NCBI GenBank assembly: GCA_029238935.1
Contig: JAQZBN010000003.1
Location: 94,729 to 158,728, forward strand
DNA from: Herbinix sp.
GTDB taxonomy: Bacteria; Bacillota; Clostridia; Lachnospirales; Lachnospiraceae
Length of the DNA stretch: 64,000 nt
Direction: 5' to 3'
Shown here: piece after piece, positions 28,480 through 38,169 of the stretch
How the letters are laid out: every line of letters starts with the position of its first letter
Position numbering within the stretch: the first letter of the stretch is position 1
Translations under genes and position numbers: made by a program
The notes under the pieces: model-generated
Told to the model about the DNA's origin: nothing
Databases searched by the model: none
The model's input: only the letters and a program-made list of their open reading frames with translations

Positions 28480-29163
28480 TTATATTCTCTGTTCATCCCA
28501 GTTAATATCCTTCTTAATTATCTTAGCTGGGATTCCCCCCAGAATAACATTGGTTTTGTGAAAGGGCTTTGTTACAATCGCTCCGGTTGCAACAATGGAA
28601 TTCGTTCCAAGGACAACACCCTTTGTCAGGGTGACCCTATGTCCAATCCATATATGATCACCAAGAATAATGTTTCGAGATTCATTGATGCGGGTACCGT
28701 CAAGATTTATGATCGAATGACTGTCCCCGGTTCGTAAGACCACCTCACTGGAGAAGAGACATCGTTCCCCAATCTTAATCTTACACCCTTCAATACAAGC
28801 GATATGAGTTTTACCGTTGATATGCGTATCTTTCCCAACGATGATCTGATTGCCTTTATCCTCCAGATAAAATTCACATAGATAAGCAGATACACCTTCC
28901 CCTAGGATAATCCTATTATTATCCCCATGGATCGTTATGCTGCAATGAACCAGTCTACCGTAATCCTTTATGATAATAAGATTATTCTTACCATGGATGC
29001 TTATCTTACAGCTTTTCATATAGGCATTTTCAATCATCAGTTTATTTCCCCTTCTCCCACGGATTCGATTATTCCCTAAAAGAGTGTAGAAACCAGCAAT
29101 CAGAGATGATGCTTTTTTATTCTTTTTAAGAAACTCTTTTACCCTTTCTCTCATTCCTCCCAC
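28480..29163 (-). CDS. Left-handed beta-helix (hexapeptide) acyltransferase
   Basis: Hexapeptide repeats NIILGDHIWIGHRVTLTKGVVLGTNSIVATGAIVTK. Confidence 0.88.
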   Translation of the reverse strand: MGGMRERVKEFLKKNKKASSLIAGFYTLLGNNRIRGRRGNKLMIENAYMKSCKISIHGKNNLIIIKDYGRLVHCSITIHGDNNRIILGEGVSAYLCEFYLEDKGNQIIVGKDTHINGKTHIACIEGCKIKIGERCLFSSEVVLRTGDSHSIINLDGTRINESRNIILGDHIWIGHRVTLTKGVVLGTNSIVATGAIVTKPFHKTNVILGGIPAKIIKKDINWDEQRI

Positions 29164-29783
29164 CTCTTCTTTCCTACAGGATTGTATTCAATCACCGGAT
29201 CCAACTCCACATAGACATAGTCCTTTTTACAGGCCTCCTTAAGGATTTCTTTTTTATGCTGTGATAAAGTAGCTGCATTACTATAGGTACGTCCGAACAT
29301 TTTATGGGTGATCAGTTCTTTTTTGCAACCTTCCAGATAACAATCCATTGAACTTACCACCTTTGCAGGGATACCAACCGCAACTGTATTCTCCGGAATA
29401 TCCTTCGTTACGACGCTTCCTGCTCCGATGATGACATTATCCCCAATCACTACATTGGGAAGAATGATTGTTTTTGCTCCAATAAATACATTATTCCCAA
29501 TCACTACTTTTCCCAATTTTCCTACTCCTAAGTGATTTCTTAGGGCTTGATCATGGGCCAGGATCTGAACATGATTTGCTATGGTAACGTTATCTCCGAT
29601 CTCAATTAGAAAGCAATGAGCCGGATCAAATTTGGTTGCAGTCTGCCTATGAAAATTCTTTCCAACCTTCATTCCTCTCTTAATATAATAAGAGGTGGGA
29701 AGATCCCCGTAACAGATAAAATAAATCACGATGTGTAAATAGGTCCTTAGGATACTCATTATTTTACTCTTTATTTTTCTCAT
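29151..29783 (-). CDS. Left-handed beta-helix acyltransferase
   Basis: VVIGNNVFIGAKTIILPNVVIGDNVIIGAGSVVTKDIPENTVAVGIPAKVV. Confidence 0.9.
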   Translation of the reverse strand: MRKIKSKIMSILRTYLHIVIYFICYGDLPTSYYIKRGMKVGKNFHRQTATKFDPAHCFLIEIGDNVTIANHVQILAHDQALRNHLGVGKLGKVVIGNNVFIGAKTIILPNVVIGDNVIIGAGSVVTKDIPENTVAVGIPAKVVSSMDCYLEGCKKELITHKMFGRTYSNAATLSQHKKEILKEACKKDYVYVELDPVIEYNPVGKKRWEE

Positions 29784-29906
29784 ACTTTATTCCCCCCATA
29801 ATACTTCTTTGGCTTATCAATTCCCTTTTATGTTATCCTTTCCTTCTTAGACATGTTTAACATATCTATTTCTGAAACCACGTCCTATGAATACTCTTCA
29901 AGAGAT

Positions 29907-31121
29907 TTATCTGACACTGCTCGTTCTATTAAAATGCTTCATGATAATTTCATAGCTTTTTTCCGCAGTATACTCTGTAAGAAACAGCTGATATCCTCGT
30001 TCCCCCATTTCGGATCGAAGCTCTTTTGAACTCATGATTCGCTTGACAGCTCTTTCAAAGCTTTGCAGATTACCATGAAAGGCCTGAAAACCGCAGCCTG
30101 CAGACTCCACAATCGTGCCAATATCCGTTGCCGTATCAACAGCTGCGATCACCGGAAGTTTTGCGGTCAGATAGGATAATAGCCGGGACGGAAAATTTGG
30201 AACGGTACTATTTTGATGCAAGAAGATGAGACCAACATCACAGGCACGGGTTAATATTTCATATTCTTTGGGTGAAAGCGACGGCATTAACTTCACATTG
30301 CTTGCCCGAAGCTTCTTGAAACCTCTCTCGAGATACCCGTATTCTGTGCCGGAACCAGTAATAAGAAAAAAGATTTTCGGATGATTGCGATAATGCTCTA
30401 CGATCTCCATAAGAAATTTTAGTCCCTGGGATTTTCCCAGATTTCCACCATACAAAAAGATCACCTTATCCTTGGGGAGATGGTACTTCTCTCTTATCTC
30501 ATCCCGCTCCACATCAAAGAAAGCTCGCTTTTTCATACTGTTTGGGCATACTTCTATTATTTTATTTTTGTGAAATCTGTTATGGGATTGAAGGTATGAT
30601 ACATTGGCCGGTGACATGCAACCGATGTAATCCGAAGCATTGTAAGTCATTTTCTCGAGCATTCGAAATATTCCCCAGACGATACCTCCTTTTCGCATTC
30701 CACCAAGATCAACCGTATCCTGAGGCCAGATATCTTTTAATAACAGATACAACTTTCCATGATACCAATGCTTTAAAAATACCACAGCAGGGGTTAAGGT
30801 GATTGGAGGAGTTGAGAAAAGGATCAGATCAAAGCGTTCATTCCTAAGGTAGCGAAATGCTGCTATAAGCATTTGCAAACCGGCAAGAAAAGAGAATATT
30901 ACCTTCTTGTATTTATTCGTTTTCTGTATGCTGCCGGTTTTTACCCGAATTACTCTTACTCCATTCTCTATCGACCGGTAGGTTTTACCCCTCTGGTTCC
31001 GATCGTTAATCCCCAGAACAGTTACCTTATGTCCTTGCTTATTAAATTCCTCCATCAGGTCGGAATAAAGATTATATTCACCATAGTTTGGCCAAGCCAT
31101 CGTAATTAACAATACCTTCAT
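29907..31121 (-). CDS. GT4 family glycosyltransferase (WbuB-like)
   Basis: LITMAWPNYGEYNLYSDLMEEFNKQGHKVTVL...LLKDIWPQDTVDLG...FPSRLLSYLTAKLPVIAA. Confidence 0.9.
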   Translation of the reverse strand: MKVLLITMAWPNYGEYNLYSDLMEEFNKQGHKVTVLGINDRNQRGKTYRSIENGVRVIRVKTGSIQKTNKYKKVIFSFLAGLQMLIAAFRYLRNERFDLILFSTPPITLTPAVVFLKHWYHGKLYLLLKDIWPQDTVDLGGMRKGGIVWGIFRMLEKMTYNASDYIGCMSPANVSYLQSHNRFHKNKIIEVCPNSMKKRAFFDVERDEIREKYHLPKDKVIFLYGGNLGKSQGLKFLMEIVEHYRNHPKIFFLITGSGTEYGYLERGFKKLRASNVKLMPSLSPKEYEILTRACDVGLIFLHQNSTVPNFPSRLLSYLTAKLPVIAAVDTATDIGTIVESAGCGFQAFHGNLQSFERAVKRIMSSKELRSEMGERGYQLFLTEYTAEKSYEIIMKHFNRTSSVR

Positions 31122-32119
31122 ATCATACCTGCATTATGTTGTTCCTCATTGATTAGTGTATTCATCGCAATTATTTCTTGTTCCCCGTATCTCTGATCAA
31201 TCGTAATGGGAATGAGGTAACTGGACAACCAGTTCTCCATGGAAGCAGGTGCAGTTTCCTTCTTAAGATAATTCCACCAGTGACCCTGAAATATCTTATG
31301 CTGTATCAGGCTCTCTAAAATTCCTTCCTCCTCTATGACCAGGGGGTAGACCATGGGAACACAGTCCTCCCTATAATATTTCATTGGATTGATCCGATTA
31401 CACCCGGTAAAGAGACCATGGGCGATTGCAAAATTATCTCTTCTCTTGCCTTTCACTACCTCATAATTCGTTCCATCTAAGATGGTATGGGTTAACTTTG
31501 ACATCCGTCTGATATCGGACTGATCAATTCGGTCTTCATTTAACCTTCTAGCCTCGTAGGCTTTTCCCTCACAGCCATATTCAATCCGAAGCAACAAAAA
31601 TAAACTGGTATCCGAGGAGTAGTCCTGCTCATATTCCTCCACAAAACATTCTGCATTTTCGCCTATTACATAAGCTCCATCAGGCGTACCGATAAATTTT
31701 CTGGCGGAATAAACATTCATCGCTCCTGGGATTGGCGTAGCAAAGAAAGCCTGGGAGTTATCAAGGATGGCCTTCTGATAGCGGCTTGCAAGAGACCCCA
31801 TACGTTCACTGCTCATAATTCCATAATAGTTTACTAAAACTACAGCCTCATCCTCTTTGGGCTTTAGATCTTCGGGATTAAACTCCCAGTCAATGGAATA
31901 ATATTTTATCTTCATTCCCTTACGCAGAAGAAAATTCCTTACAGTATCGCACTGGTACAAAGGCAGATACACCGTATTACAGCCTAGAACCTTAGCGCTA
32001 TGATAAATTCCTGCTCTGCCGGTATTTAACCTTGCAATACCAGCCCCTGTGTAATATTCATTTCCGGAAGAAAATGAAAGCTCCAGAAAGCTACCTATTT
32101 CCTTCTTTAACATTTCCAA
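31118..32119 (-). CDS. Divergent DegT/DnrJ/EryC1-like PLP enzyme
   Basis: LNTGRAGIYHSAKVLGCNTVYLPLYQCDTV...ILDNSQAFF...VYSARKFIGTPDGAYVIG with candidate catalytic Lys. Confidence 0.65.
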   Translation of the reverse strand: MEMLKKEIGSFLELSFSSGNEYYTGAGIARLNTGRAGIYHSAKVLGCNTVYLPLYQCDTVRNFLLRKGMKIKYYSIDWEFNPEDLKPKEDEAVVLVNYYGIMSSERMGSLASRYQKAILDNSQAFFATPIPGAMNVYSARKFIGTPDGAYVIGENAECFVEEYEQDYSSDTSLFLLLRIEYGCEGKAYEARRLNEDRIDQSDIRRMSKLTHTILDGTNYEVVKGKRRDNFAIAHGLFTGCNRINPMKYYREDCVPMVYPLVIEEEGILESLIQHKIFQGHWWNYLKKETAPASMENWLSSYLIPITIDQRYGEQEIIAMNTLINEEQHNAGMI

Positions 32120-32802
32120 GCTTGTTCTACCTTCTCTTCAATAGAATCCCAATCATATCCATAGTGAAACAGATAATCCAGTATCGAAAGGTTCGGAATA
32201 AATTCTCCCCATAATTGCTCATAAGTAATTGGCTGATACTTGGAGTATTGTAGTGCTACTCCTCGGCTGGTAAAATGCTCTTCCTTCTGATACACCTTAG
32301 CACCATTTCCAGATAAATATACTTGTGCTCCAAATTGGGTACAGAGATCGATTACCCGTTCTTCTTTCTTTGCCTTAAGCTCTAGGGTGGAGGATCGCTC
32401 AAACCTGGTTGCAATCCCTAATTTCTCGCTGATTTTCATGATGATCGCTATATTTAAATCCGCAATGGTTTGATACTCCGGATGAAGCAGCTGCTTATAA
32501 TCCGTTAGGATCTCATCGAAGAATCTTGCTTTCGAGTAATTTTGCCGGAGCAAACTGATATGCTTCTCCTTCCAGCCTAAAGTATCCTTTGTGAGGACCT
32601 CATTGATCTTATCTCCGAGGGTCTGTTTGACCGGAATTTTAAGTCGCAGCTCTCCTCCTGGAGATTTTATTCTATTCCAATGACTGAAGCCTTCGTTGGA
32701 AAACTGAGCATCATCCAGAAAAACAAAGCAGTCACTATGAGCGATCTTATAAAAATAACCGGGATACGGAATGTAGTCCGGTTGATGAATAGCTAAAATC
32801 AT
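32107..32802 (-). CDS. WbqC-like family protein
   Basis: MILAIHQPDYIPYPGYFYKIAHSDCFVFLDDAQFS; internal Met is a better start than 32877. Confidence 0.88.
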   Translation of the reverse strand: MILAIHQPDYIPYPGYFYKIAHSDCFVFLDDAQFSNEGFSHWNRIKSPGGELRLKIPVKQTLGDKINEVLTKDTLGWKEKHISLLRQNYSKARFFDEILTDYKQLLHPEYQTIADLNIAIIMKISEKLGIATRFERSSTLELKAKKEERVIDLCTQFGAQVYLSGNGAKVYQKEEHFTSRGVALQYSKYQPITYEQLWGEFIPNLSILDYLFHYGYDWDSIEEKVEQAWKC

Positions 32803-32809
32803 ATTGGCT

Positions 32810-33589
32810 TTACTCTCCTTCCTCTCTTTGCTCCTTCTGTTTCGATAGCACTTGATCATCCTGCTTATCCGGTTCAAGTTTTAAATCCTCTCGTTTATAT
32901 GTTTCCTGAACTACTTCTTTATGCCTTTTCTGTTCTACTTCAAGTTCATCGTTTGATTTTATTAAACTATAGTTTCTCATCCGATCCGCCCGTTCCTCAT
33001 AGAAGGAGTTTCTGTTGTAAGCTCCGTAATTTGAGGATTTTCTTTTCACCAAGCCCTGCAATAGTTTGAATATTATCTTGCAGTCCATTCGAAAAGTCAC
33101 ATGGTTCGCATACTTTATCTCATAATCAAACTGTTGCTCCCAGGAAGGTGTGATATCATCATATAATAGTTCCGGAGGAATTAACCCTCCCCTAACTTTA
33201 TGCCGCTTAAGCTCATGATCCGTATAAAGAATCAGATACTCTTTGATGAGCGGTCTTGGCCCGATGAAAGAGATATCCCCCCGCAATATATTATATAGCT
33301 CCGGCAACTCATCCAGCGAAGTGGATCGTAGAAAACTACCTAACTTAGTTAATCTTGCTTCATTCGGAAGAAGTCTTCCTTTCCGGTCAGTTGCATCTGT
33401 CATAGTCCGAAATTTATACATAGTAAATATCCTATTGTTTCTTGTAATTCTCCGTTGACGAAATAACACAGGTTTGCCCAGTGTGCAACGGACGGCTAGG
33501 GCCAAAATAAGAATGACTGGCAGACCTAGAATGATTCCTAAGAAAGAGCAAATGAAATCGAATAACCGTTTGATATATTTTTGATACAT
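32810..33589 (-). CDS. Bacterial sugar transferase (initiating phosphoglycosyl transferase)
   Basis: YIKRLFDFICSFLGIILGLPVIL...MYKFRTMTDATD...LDELPELYNILRGDISFIGPRPL. Confidence 0.95.
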   Translation of the reverse strand: MYQKYIKRLFDFICSFLGIILGLPVILILALAVRCTLGKPVLFRQRRITRNNRIFTMYKFRTMTDATDRKGRLLPNEARLTKLGSFLRSTSLDELPELYNILRGDISFIGPRPLIKEYLILYTDHELKRHKVRGGLIPPELLYDDITPSWEQQFDYEIKYANHVTFRMDCKIIFKLLQGLVKRKSSNYGAYNRNSFYEERADRMRNYSLIKSNDELEVEQKRHKEVVQETYKREDLKLEPDKQDDQVLSKQKEQREEGE

Positions 33590-33593
33590 AGGT

Positions 33594-34259
33594 TTACCTC
33601 ATGATCTGTCTAACAAGTGCGAAAGCTTCTGCTGCTTTCACCTGCACCGTCGAACCACGGTATTTTGCCAAAGCCTCGATTGCCTGCAAGGATCTGGGAC
33701 TTGGAAAATCCGACAATTGAGAAGCATAATAGTTCATGGCCTTTATCTTGATATCGATATAATCACTGACATCATTATATACATTAGGGATAAAGGTATT
33801 GGATACGTTAGGTATATTCCATTCTGTTTCCGATAATGTTTCGTAGGTATATATGGCAGCCACTTTGTGTTGATACTTTGGGCGAAGTGCTACCATGGCT
33901 GATTCTGCAATCATTTGATGGTCCTTTTGCATATCACCGGGATGAGGGATAAAGACTATTTCCGGCTTAACCTTCTGGACCACATCTCCCAGTTTCTCGT
34001 TTAGGCTGCTCCGACTGGACATCTCTAGTGCAGCAGCAGGAAAATTAAGCAAGATAGTTTCTGAGATGTTTAAAAACTCATGACAACTTTTTGCTTCTGA
34101 TAGAACCTGGTCGATTAACTCCTTTTTAAAGATTGGTTCATATCCTCTGGTTACGATGCAGACAACCACCCTATGCCCCTCTGCAATCCACTTTACCATA
34201 GAAGCACCAACACCTAGAATTTCATCATCGGCATGGGGTGCAATCACCAAAACATTCAT
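33594..34259 (-). CDS. PIG-L family deacetylase
   Basis: NVLVIAPHADDEILGVGASM...FIPHPGDMQKDHQ. Confidence 0.93.
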   Translation of the reverse strand: MNVLVIAPHADDEILGVGASMVKWIAEGHRVVVCIVTRGYEPIFKKELIDQVLSEAKSCHEFLNISETILLNFPAAALEMSSRSSLNEKLGDVVQKVKPEIVFIPHPGDMQKDHQMIAESAMVALRPKYQHKVAAIYTYETLSETEWNIPNVSNTFIPNVYNDVSDYIDIKIKAMNYYASQLSDFPSPRSLQAIEALAKYRGSTVQVKAAEAFALVRQIMR

Positions 34260-34273
34260 CGGTGTCCTCCTTT

Positions 34274-35335
34274 TTATGCGCGATAACCCGGGAAAAACCC
34301 AGAATTTTCTTGTAATTCATTGTTTCGCAGTAAAATTAACTGGTCATATCGTTTATGATCAAATATTTTTTTACCGATCATAAAATCGTAATCTAAGCCT
34401 TTGTTAAAGCTCTTTTTAAATTGATATAGACTGTCTTCTTTGCTACCGACTCCACCCCCTAGATGAAAGCTCTGATATCCCTGTTCACATCCAAAGCAGG
34501 CGGCTTCATATAGAAGTAAATTCGTCGGAGCGAACGTCTTGTATTCTGCATCTAAGGCGGACAAATGATAATGCATCTGCCGGTTTGCTAATAATACAAT
34601 CGACATTGCAATAATTTTATCCTGATAAACTCCATAGAAAAAAATCATGTTATCTTTTAAGTCATTTAATAAACTGTCATAAAAACTCTCTTTAAAATAG
34701 TAATAGGGTTTTGCTTTATCCCGATCCATCGTTGCATGATACAAAGGTATAAATGCCTTCATCAGGGTATCACTGCGTCCCCAGTAGATCTTAACCCCTG
34801 CCTTTTGTGCTTTTCTGACCATATTTCTATTTTTACAGGTAAAGTCTTCAAAAATCTGGTCTTTCGTATGTAATTTCATAGCAACCGTTTTCCCAAGACT
34901 TTTTATTTCATACATTTTATTTAGAATTTCACCATTCCTTCGAATGGGATGAAAACGGACAAATTCACTTATAATTCCGTGCCCCACACAATATTCATTG
35001 TAACGGTAATTTAGCTGCTGTATCGCTTCTTCTTGAATATCCCCTTCTATTAAGAAACCTCCGTAACCGTAGGGGGTAACACAATCATAATAAGTATCTG
35101 GTTGAAGCATATTATGAAAATGCTCATCTTTTGCAATATCCCGAACCATTATTACATTCATTGCTCTTATGTTGTTATTATGATAATAAATCAGCCTTGG
35201 CTCTCCATCTCCATGAAGGGTGAAAGCCTTAACATAATCTGATAAATAATAGATATCATATTTAGCAAAACTCCGTACTGTCTCATCCCATTCCTTCGTA
35301 TTATTTAAGGTAAACTCATTTAACACATCTCCCAC
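34274..35335 (-). CDS. FemAB/GNAT-like acyl- or aminoacyl-transferase
   Basis: FTCKNRNMVRKAQKAGVKI...MHYHLSALDAEYKTFAPTNLLLYEAACFGCEQGYQSFHLGGG. Confidence 0.8.
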   Translation of the reverse strand: MGDVLNEFTLNNTKEWDETVRSFAKYDIYYLSDYVKAFTLHGDGEPRLIYYHNNNIRAMNVIMVRDIAKDEHFHNMLQPDTYYDCVTPYGYGGFLIEGDIQEEAIQQLNYRYNEYCVGHGIISEFVRFHPIRRNGEILNKMYEIKSLGKTVAMKLHTKDQIFEDFTCKNRNMVRKAQKAGVKIYWGRSDTLMKAFIPLYHATMDRDKAKPYYYFKESFYDSLLNDLKDNMIFFYGVYQDKIIAMSIVLLANRQMHYHLSALDAEYKTFAPTNLLLYEAACFGCEQGYQSFHLGGGVGSKEDSLYQFKKSFNKGLDYDFMIGKKIFDHKRYDQLILLRNNELQENSGFFPGYRA

Positions 35336-35348
35336 ATCCCTTTCCTCT

Positions 35349-36455
35349 TTATGTATGGGAGTTTATAAAATCCTTTAATACCTCGATCACTCGCTCCATT
35401 GCTAAATCTTCATATCGCTGATCACAAGGTATGGATAAAATGGACTGGTAGATTTCCTGCGTCTTTGAAAATCCACCAAGATCGATTTCTTTTGGTATCG
35501 GCCAGTGGATGGGACAGTAAATTTCGTTTCTACTGAGATATGTTCGTAATTCATTTCTAAAATTCTTACAATAAATCGGAAAAAACATAGGGCAGATTTG
35601 ATAGGAAGCTTTTGTAAACACCGGTTGAAGGATATGACTAATCCCTAGCTTCTCCGATAGAAACTTAAAGTTATTTCTTCTTCGTTTTATTAAAAAGGAA
35701 AGATTCTCTTCTTGCAGTAAAGAGTTTGAGAAGGGATCCATCCCATGTACGGTATCATCCTTCTCGAGCTGCTCCTCCCCCAGCTGGAAAAGGGAAAGGT
35801 AAAGGTCCTTAAGGGGCATATGATCGGATGGATTTTCTTTCACCCTATGCATAAATTCTGTTTTGAACTGGAACGCCTCCTTCCTAAGTTCTGCCAAGGC
35901 AGTATCGGGGGAAAGGTGCTTATCTTCTCTTTTTAATTGGGAAGCTAAAAGCCCTCCGGTTGGTAAGGCCATCCATTTTCGAATACTGGCAATCACATAA
36001 TCATTATTCTTCCTATGAAAATCATCGGAGAATAGCGTATGGGTGATATCTTCCACAACGATAGTATCTTTGTGATGCAACTCTTCTAAGATTGACTCTA
36101 ACTTCCGGTTCGTATGAAAACCAAAATAACCCATATGATAGAAGATACCAATCTTTCTTTCGTTCATCAGTTTTCTTACAGAATCAAGGTCTGGTGACAA
36201 ATCCTTCTCTATATCATAAAAATAACATTCATATCCATTGTGTATAAAGGGCAGCAGGATCGAATCACAGAGATAGGCTGGTAAACATACTGTTTTATCT
36301 CTCGGGCTTACCTCCTGTAACAATAGAGATAGGGCACCTCTGCCCGATGAAGTCATCTGTGTAAACCCAAGGTTTCTTTCCCAGTCTTTCCAATTGATTT
36401 TCCCTGTTTGCTCTTCTCTTTTTTCTTGAAAATAAAACTCACTGCCGATTTCCAT
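35349..36455 (-). CDS. Divergent PLP aminotransferase-like protein
   Basis: TSSGRGALSLLLQEVSPRDKTVCLPAYLCDSI...VEDITHTLFSD...ASIRKWMALPTGGLLAS. Confidence 0.65.
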   Translation of the reverse strand: MEIGSEFYFQEKREEQTGKINWKDWERNLGFTQMTSSGRGALSLLLQEVSPRDKTVCLPAYLCDSILLPFIHNGYECYFYDIEKDLSPDLDSVRKLMNERKIGIFYHMGYFGFHTNRKLESILEELHHKDTIVVEDITHTLFSDDFHRKNNDYVIASIRKWMALPTGGLLASQLKREDKHLSPDTALAELRKEAFQFKTEFMHRVKENPSDHMPLKDLYLSLFQLGEEQLEKDDTVHGMDPFSNSLLQEENLSFLIKRRRNNFKFLSEKLGISHILQPVFTKASYQICPMFFPIYCKNFRNELRTYLSRNEIYCPIHWPIPKEIDLGGFSKTQEIYQSILSIPCDQRYEDLAMERVIEVLKDFINSHT

Positions 36456-36975
36456 AGATATCCTCTCTTAATATAGAATAGATAAAGACATCATGATAAG
36501 TTCCCTTTTTATATACTCTTCTTTTTAGTACACCTTCTCTCTGAAAATCACATTTTTCAAATAATCGGATGGAAGGAGTGTTAAACTCATTGATCATGGC
36601 ATAGATACACTGAAGCCGTAGTTCATCCATGGCATAGGCCGTTATGGTACGAATCGTATCGGTTCCGTAACCTTTTCCTTGATACTCCGGTGAGAGCTTG
36701 ATATGAAGCTGGGCTGTTCCGTTTTTATAATCAATATCGGATAAAATTACGGTACCGACTGTGATATTTCTTTCTATCTCTTCAATCATACAGCGGAGGG
36801 TGTGGTCATCCTGTCGCAAGGATCTCATCCATTCTGTCTGCCCATAAGAGGAAACAGGAAAGGACCAACCTCCCAGCATATATTCGATCGTCTCATTATT
36901 GATCATGTTTTGCAGTAGTTTAGCATCTGCTGGTTCTATTGCTCGAAGCACGATCTTCCCCCCAGTTATTATCAT
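36439..36975 (-). CDS. GNAT N-acetyltransferase (RimJ/RimL type)
   Basis: IKLSPEYQGKGYGTDTIRTITAYAMDELRLQCIYAMINEFNTPSIRLFEKCDFQREG. Confidence 0.92.
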   Translation of the reverse strand: MIITGGKIVLRAIEPADAKLLQNMINNETIEYMLGGWSFPVSSYGQTEWMRSLRQDDHTLRCMIEEIERNITVGTVILSDIDYKNGTAQLHIKLSPEYQGKGYGTDTIRTITAYAMDELRLQCIYAMINEFNTPSIRLFEKCDFQREGVLKRRVYKKGTYHDVFIYSILREDIYGNRQ

Positions 36976-37009
36976 TGAGGTTACCTCCTTCCTATCTATT
37001 TAAGCTGAA

Positions 37010-38140
37010 TTATTTTCCTTTACAAACATCAATCACAATTTGAGCTACGCGCCTCAAATCATCTTTGGTCATCTTCGTATCACTAGGCAGACATAGTCCC
37101 TTATGATACAGATCCTCTGCCACCCCTTCTCCGACAAAATCACAGTCCTTATAGTAGGGCTGTAGATGCATTGGCTTCCATAGCGGTCTTGCTTCTATCT
37201 CTTCTTTTTCTAGCGCCAGTAAAAGATCGATTGGCTTTACATTCCCCTGTAACGTAATGCAGCTTAACCAGTAATTCGGCTCGTTCCATGCATTCACCGG
37301 CATCATAGTGATCTGTGGAAGGTCAGAAAATGCTGTTTGGTAAAATGTGAAAATTTCCTTCTTTTTTTCAATTCTTTTTGAAAGAACTTTTAACTGTCCT
37401 CTACCAATCCCCGCCAATACATTACTAAGCCGGTAATTATATCCCAGTTCGCTATGTTGGTAATGTCTGGCTTGATCCCTCGCTTGCGTCGACCAAAACT
37501 TAACTTTATCAATCCTCTCCGGGTCCTTTGCCACCAGCATTCCTCCTCCGGAGGTAGTTATTATCTTATTCCCATTAAAAGAATAAACGCCGTAATCACC
37601 AAAGGTTCCTGTGTGTTTTCCTTTGTATAAAGTACCCAAGCTTTCTGCTGCATCTTCAATAACCGTAACTCCATTCTGCTTACATAACTCCATGATTTTA
37701 TCCATATCTGCGGAAAGACCATAGAGATGAACTACAATAACTGCTTTTGGCATTTTCCCTAAAGCTTTATACTGATCAAATGCTTTTTGTAGGGCAGTAC
37801 TACTCATATTCCAGGTTTCATAATCACTATCGATAAAGACTGGAATGGCATGCAAATATTTAATCGGATTTGCACTGGCTGAAAAGGTAAAGGTCTGACA
37901 GAATACAATATCGCCTTCTCCCGCCCCGGCAGCTTTCAAAGCCATATGAATTGCTGCTGTTCCGTTATTTAGAGCGGCAGCTGAAGTAGCCCCCACCATA
38001 GCTGCTAATTCCTTCTCAAATTCATTGACATTTGTACCAAGAGGTGCAATCCAATTTGTTCGAAAAGCTTCCTGTATATATTCCATTTCATAACCTTCTT
38101 CGCTCATATGAGGAGAAGAAAGAAATATTTTTTTATTCAT
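37010..38140 (-). CDS. DegT/DnrJ/EryC1/StrS aminotransferase (PglE-like)
   Basis: ALNNGTAAIHMALKAAGAGEGDIVFCQTFTFSASANPI...VIEDAAESLGTLYKGKHTGTFGDYGVYSFNGNKIITTSGGG. Confidence 0.94.
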   Translation of the reverse strand: MNKKIFLSSPHMSEEGYEMEYIQEAFRTNWIAPLGTNVNEFEKELAAMVGATSAAALNNGTAAIHMALKAAGAGEGDIVFCQTFTFSASANPIKYLHAIPVFIDSDYETWNMSSTALQKAFDQYKALGKMPKAVIVVHLYGLSADMDKIMELCKQNGVTVIEDAAESLGTLYKGKHTGTFGDYGVYSFNGNKIITTSGGGMLVAKDPERIDKVKFWSTQARDQARHYQHSELGYNYRLSNVLAGIGRGQLKVLSKRIEKKKEIFTFYQTAFSDLPQITMMPVNAWNEPNYWLSCITLQGNVKPIDLLLALEKEEIEARPLWKPMHLQPYYKDCDFVGEGVAEDLYHKGLCLPSDTKMTKDDLRRVAQIVIDVCKGK

Positions 38141-38169
38141 AATGACACCTCAAAACAATCCTAATGCTG

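Noticed and set aside
32803-32877. Upstream start of the WbqC-like ORF at 32877
   Set aside because: The first 25 residues overlap the sugar transferase gene and do not fit the family; the conserved N-terminus MILAIHQPDYIP starts at 32802.
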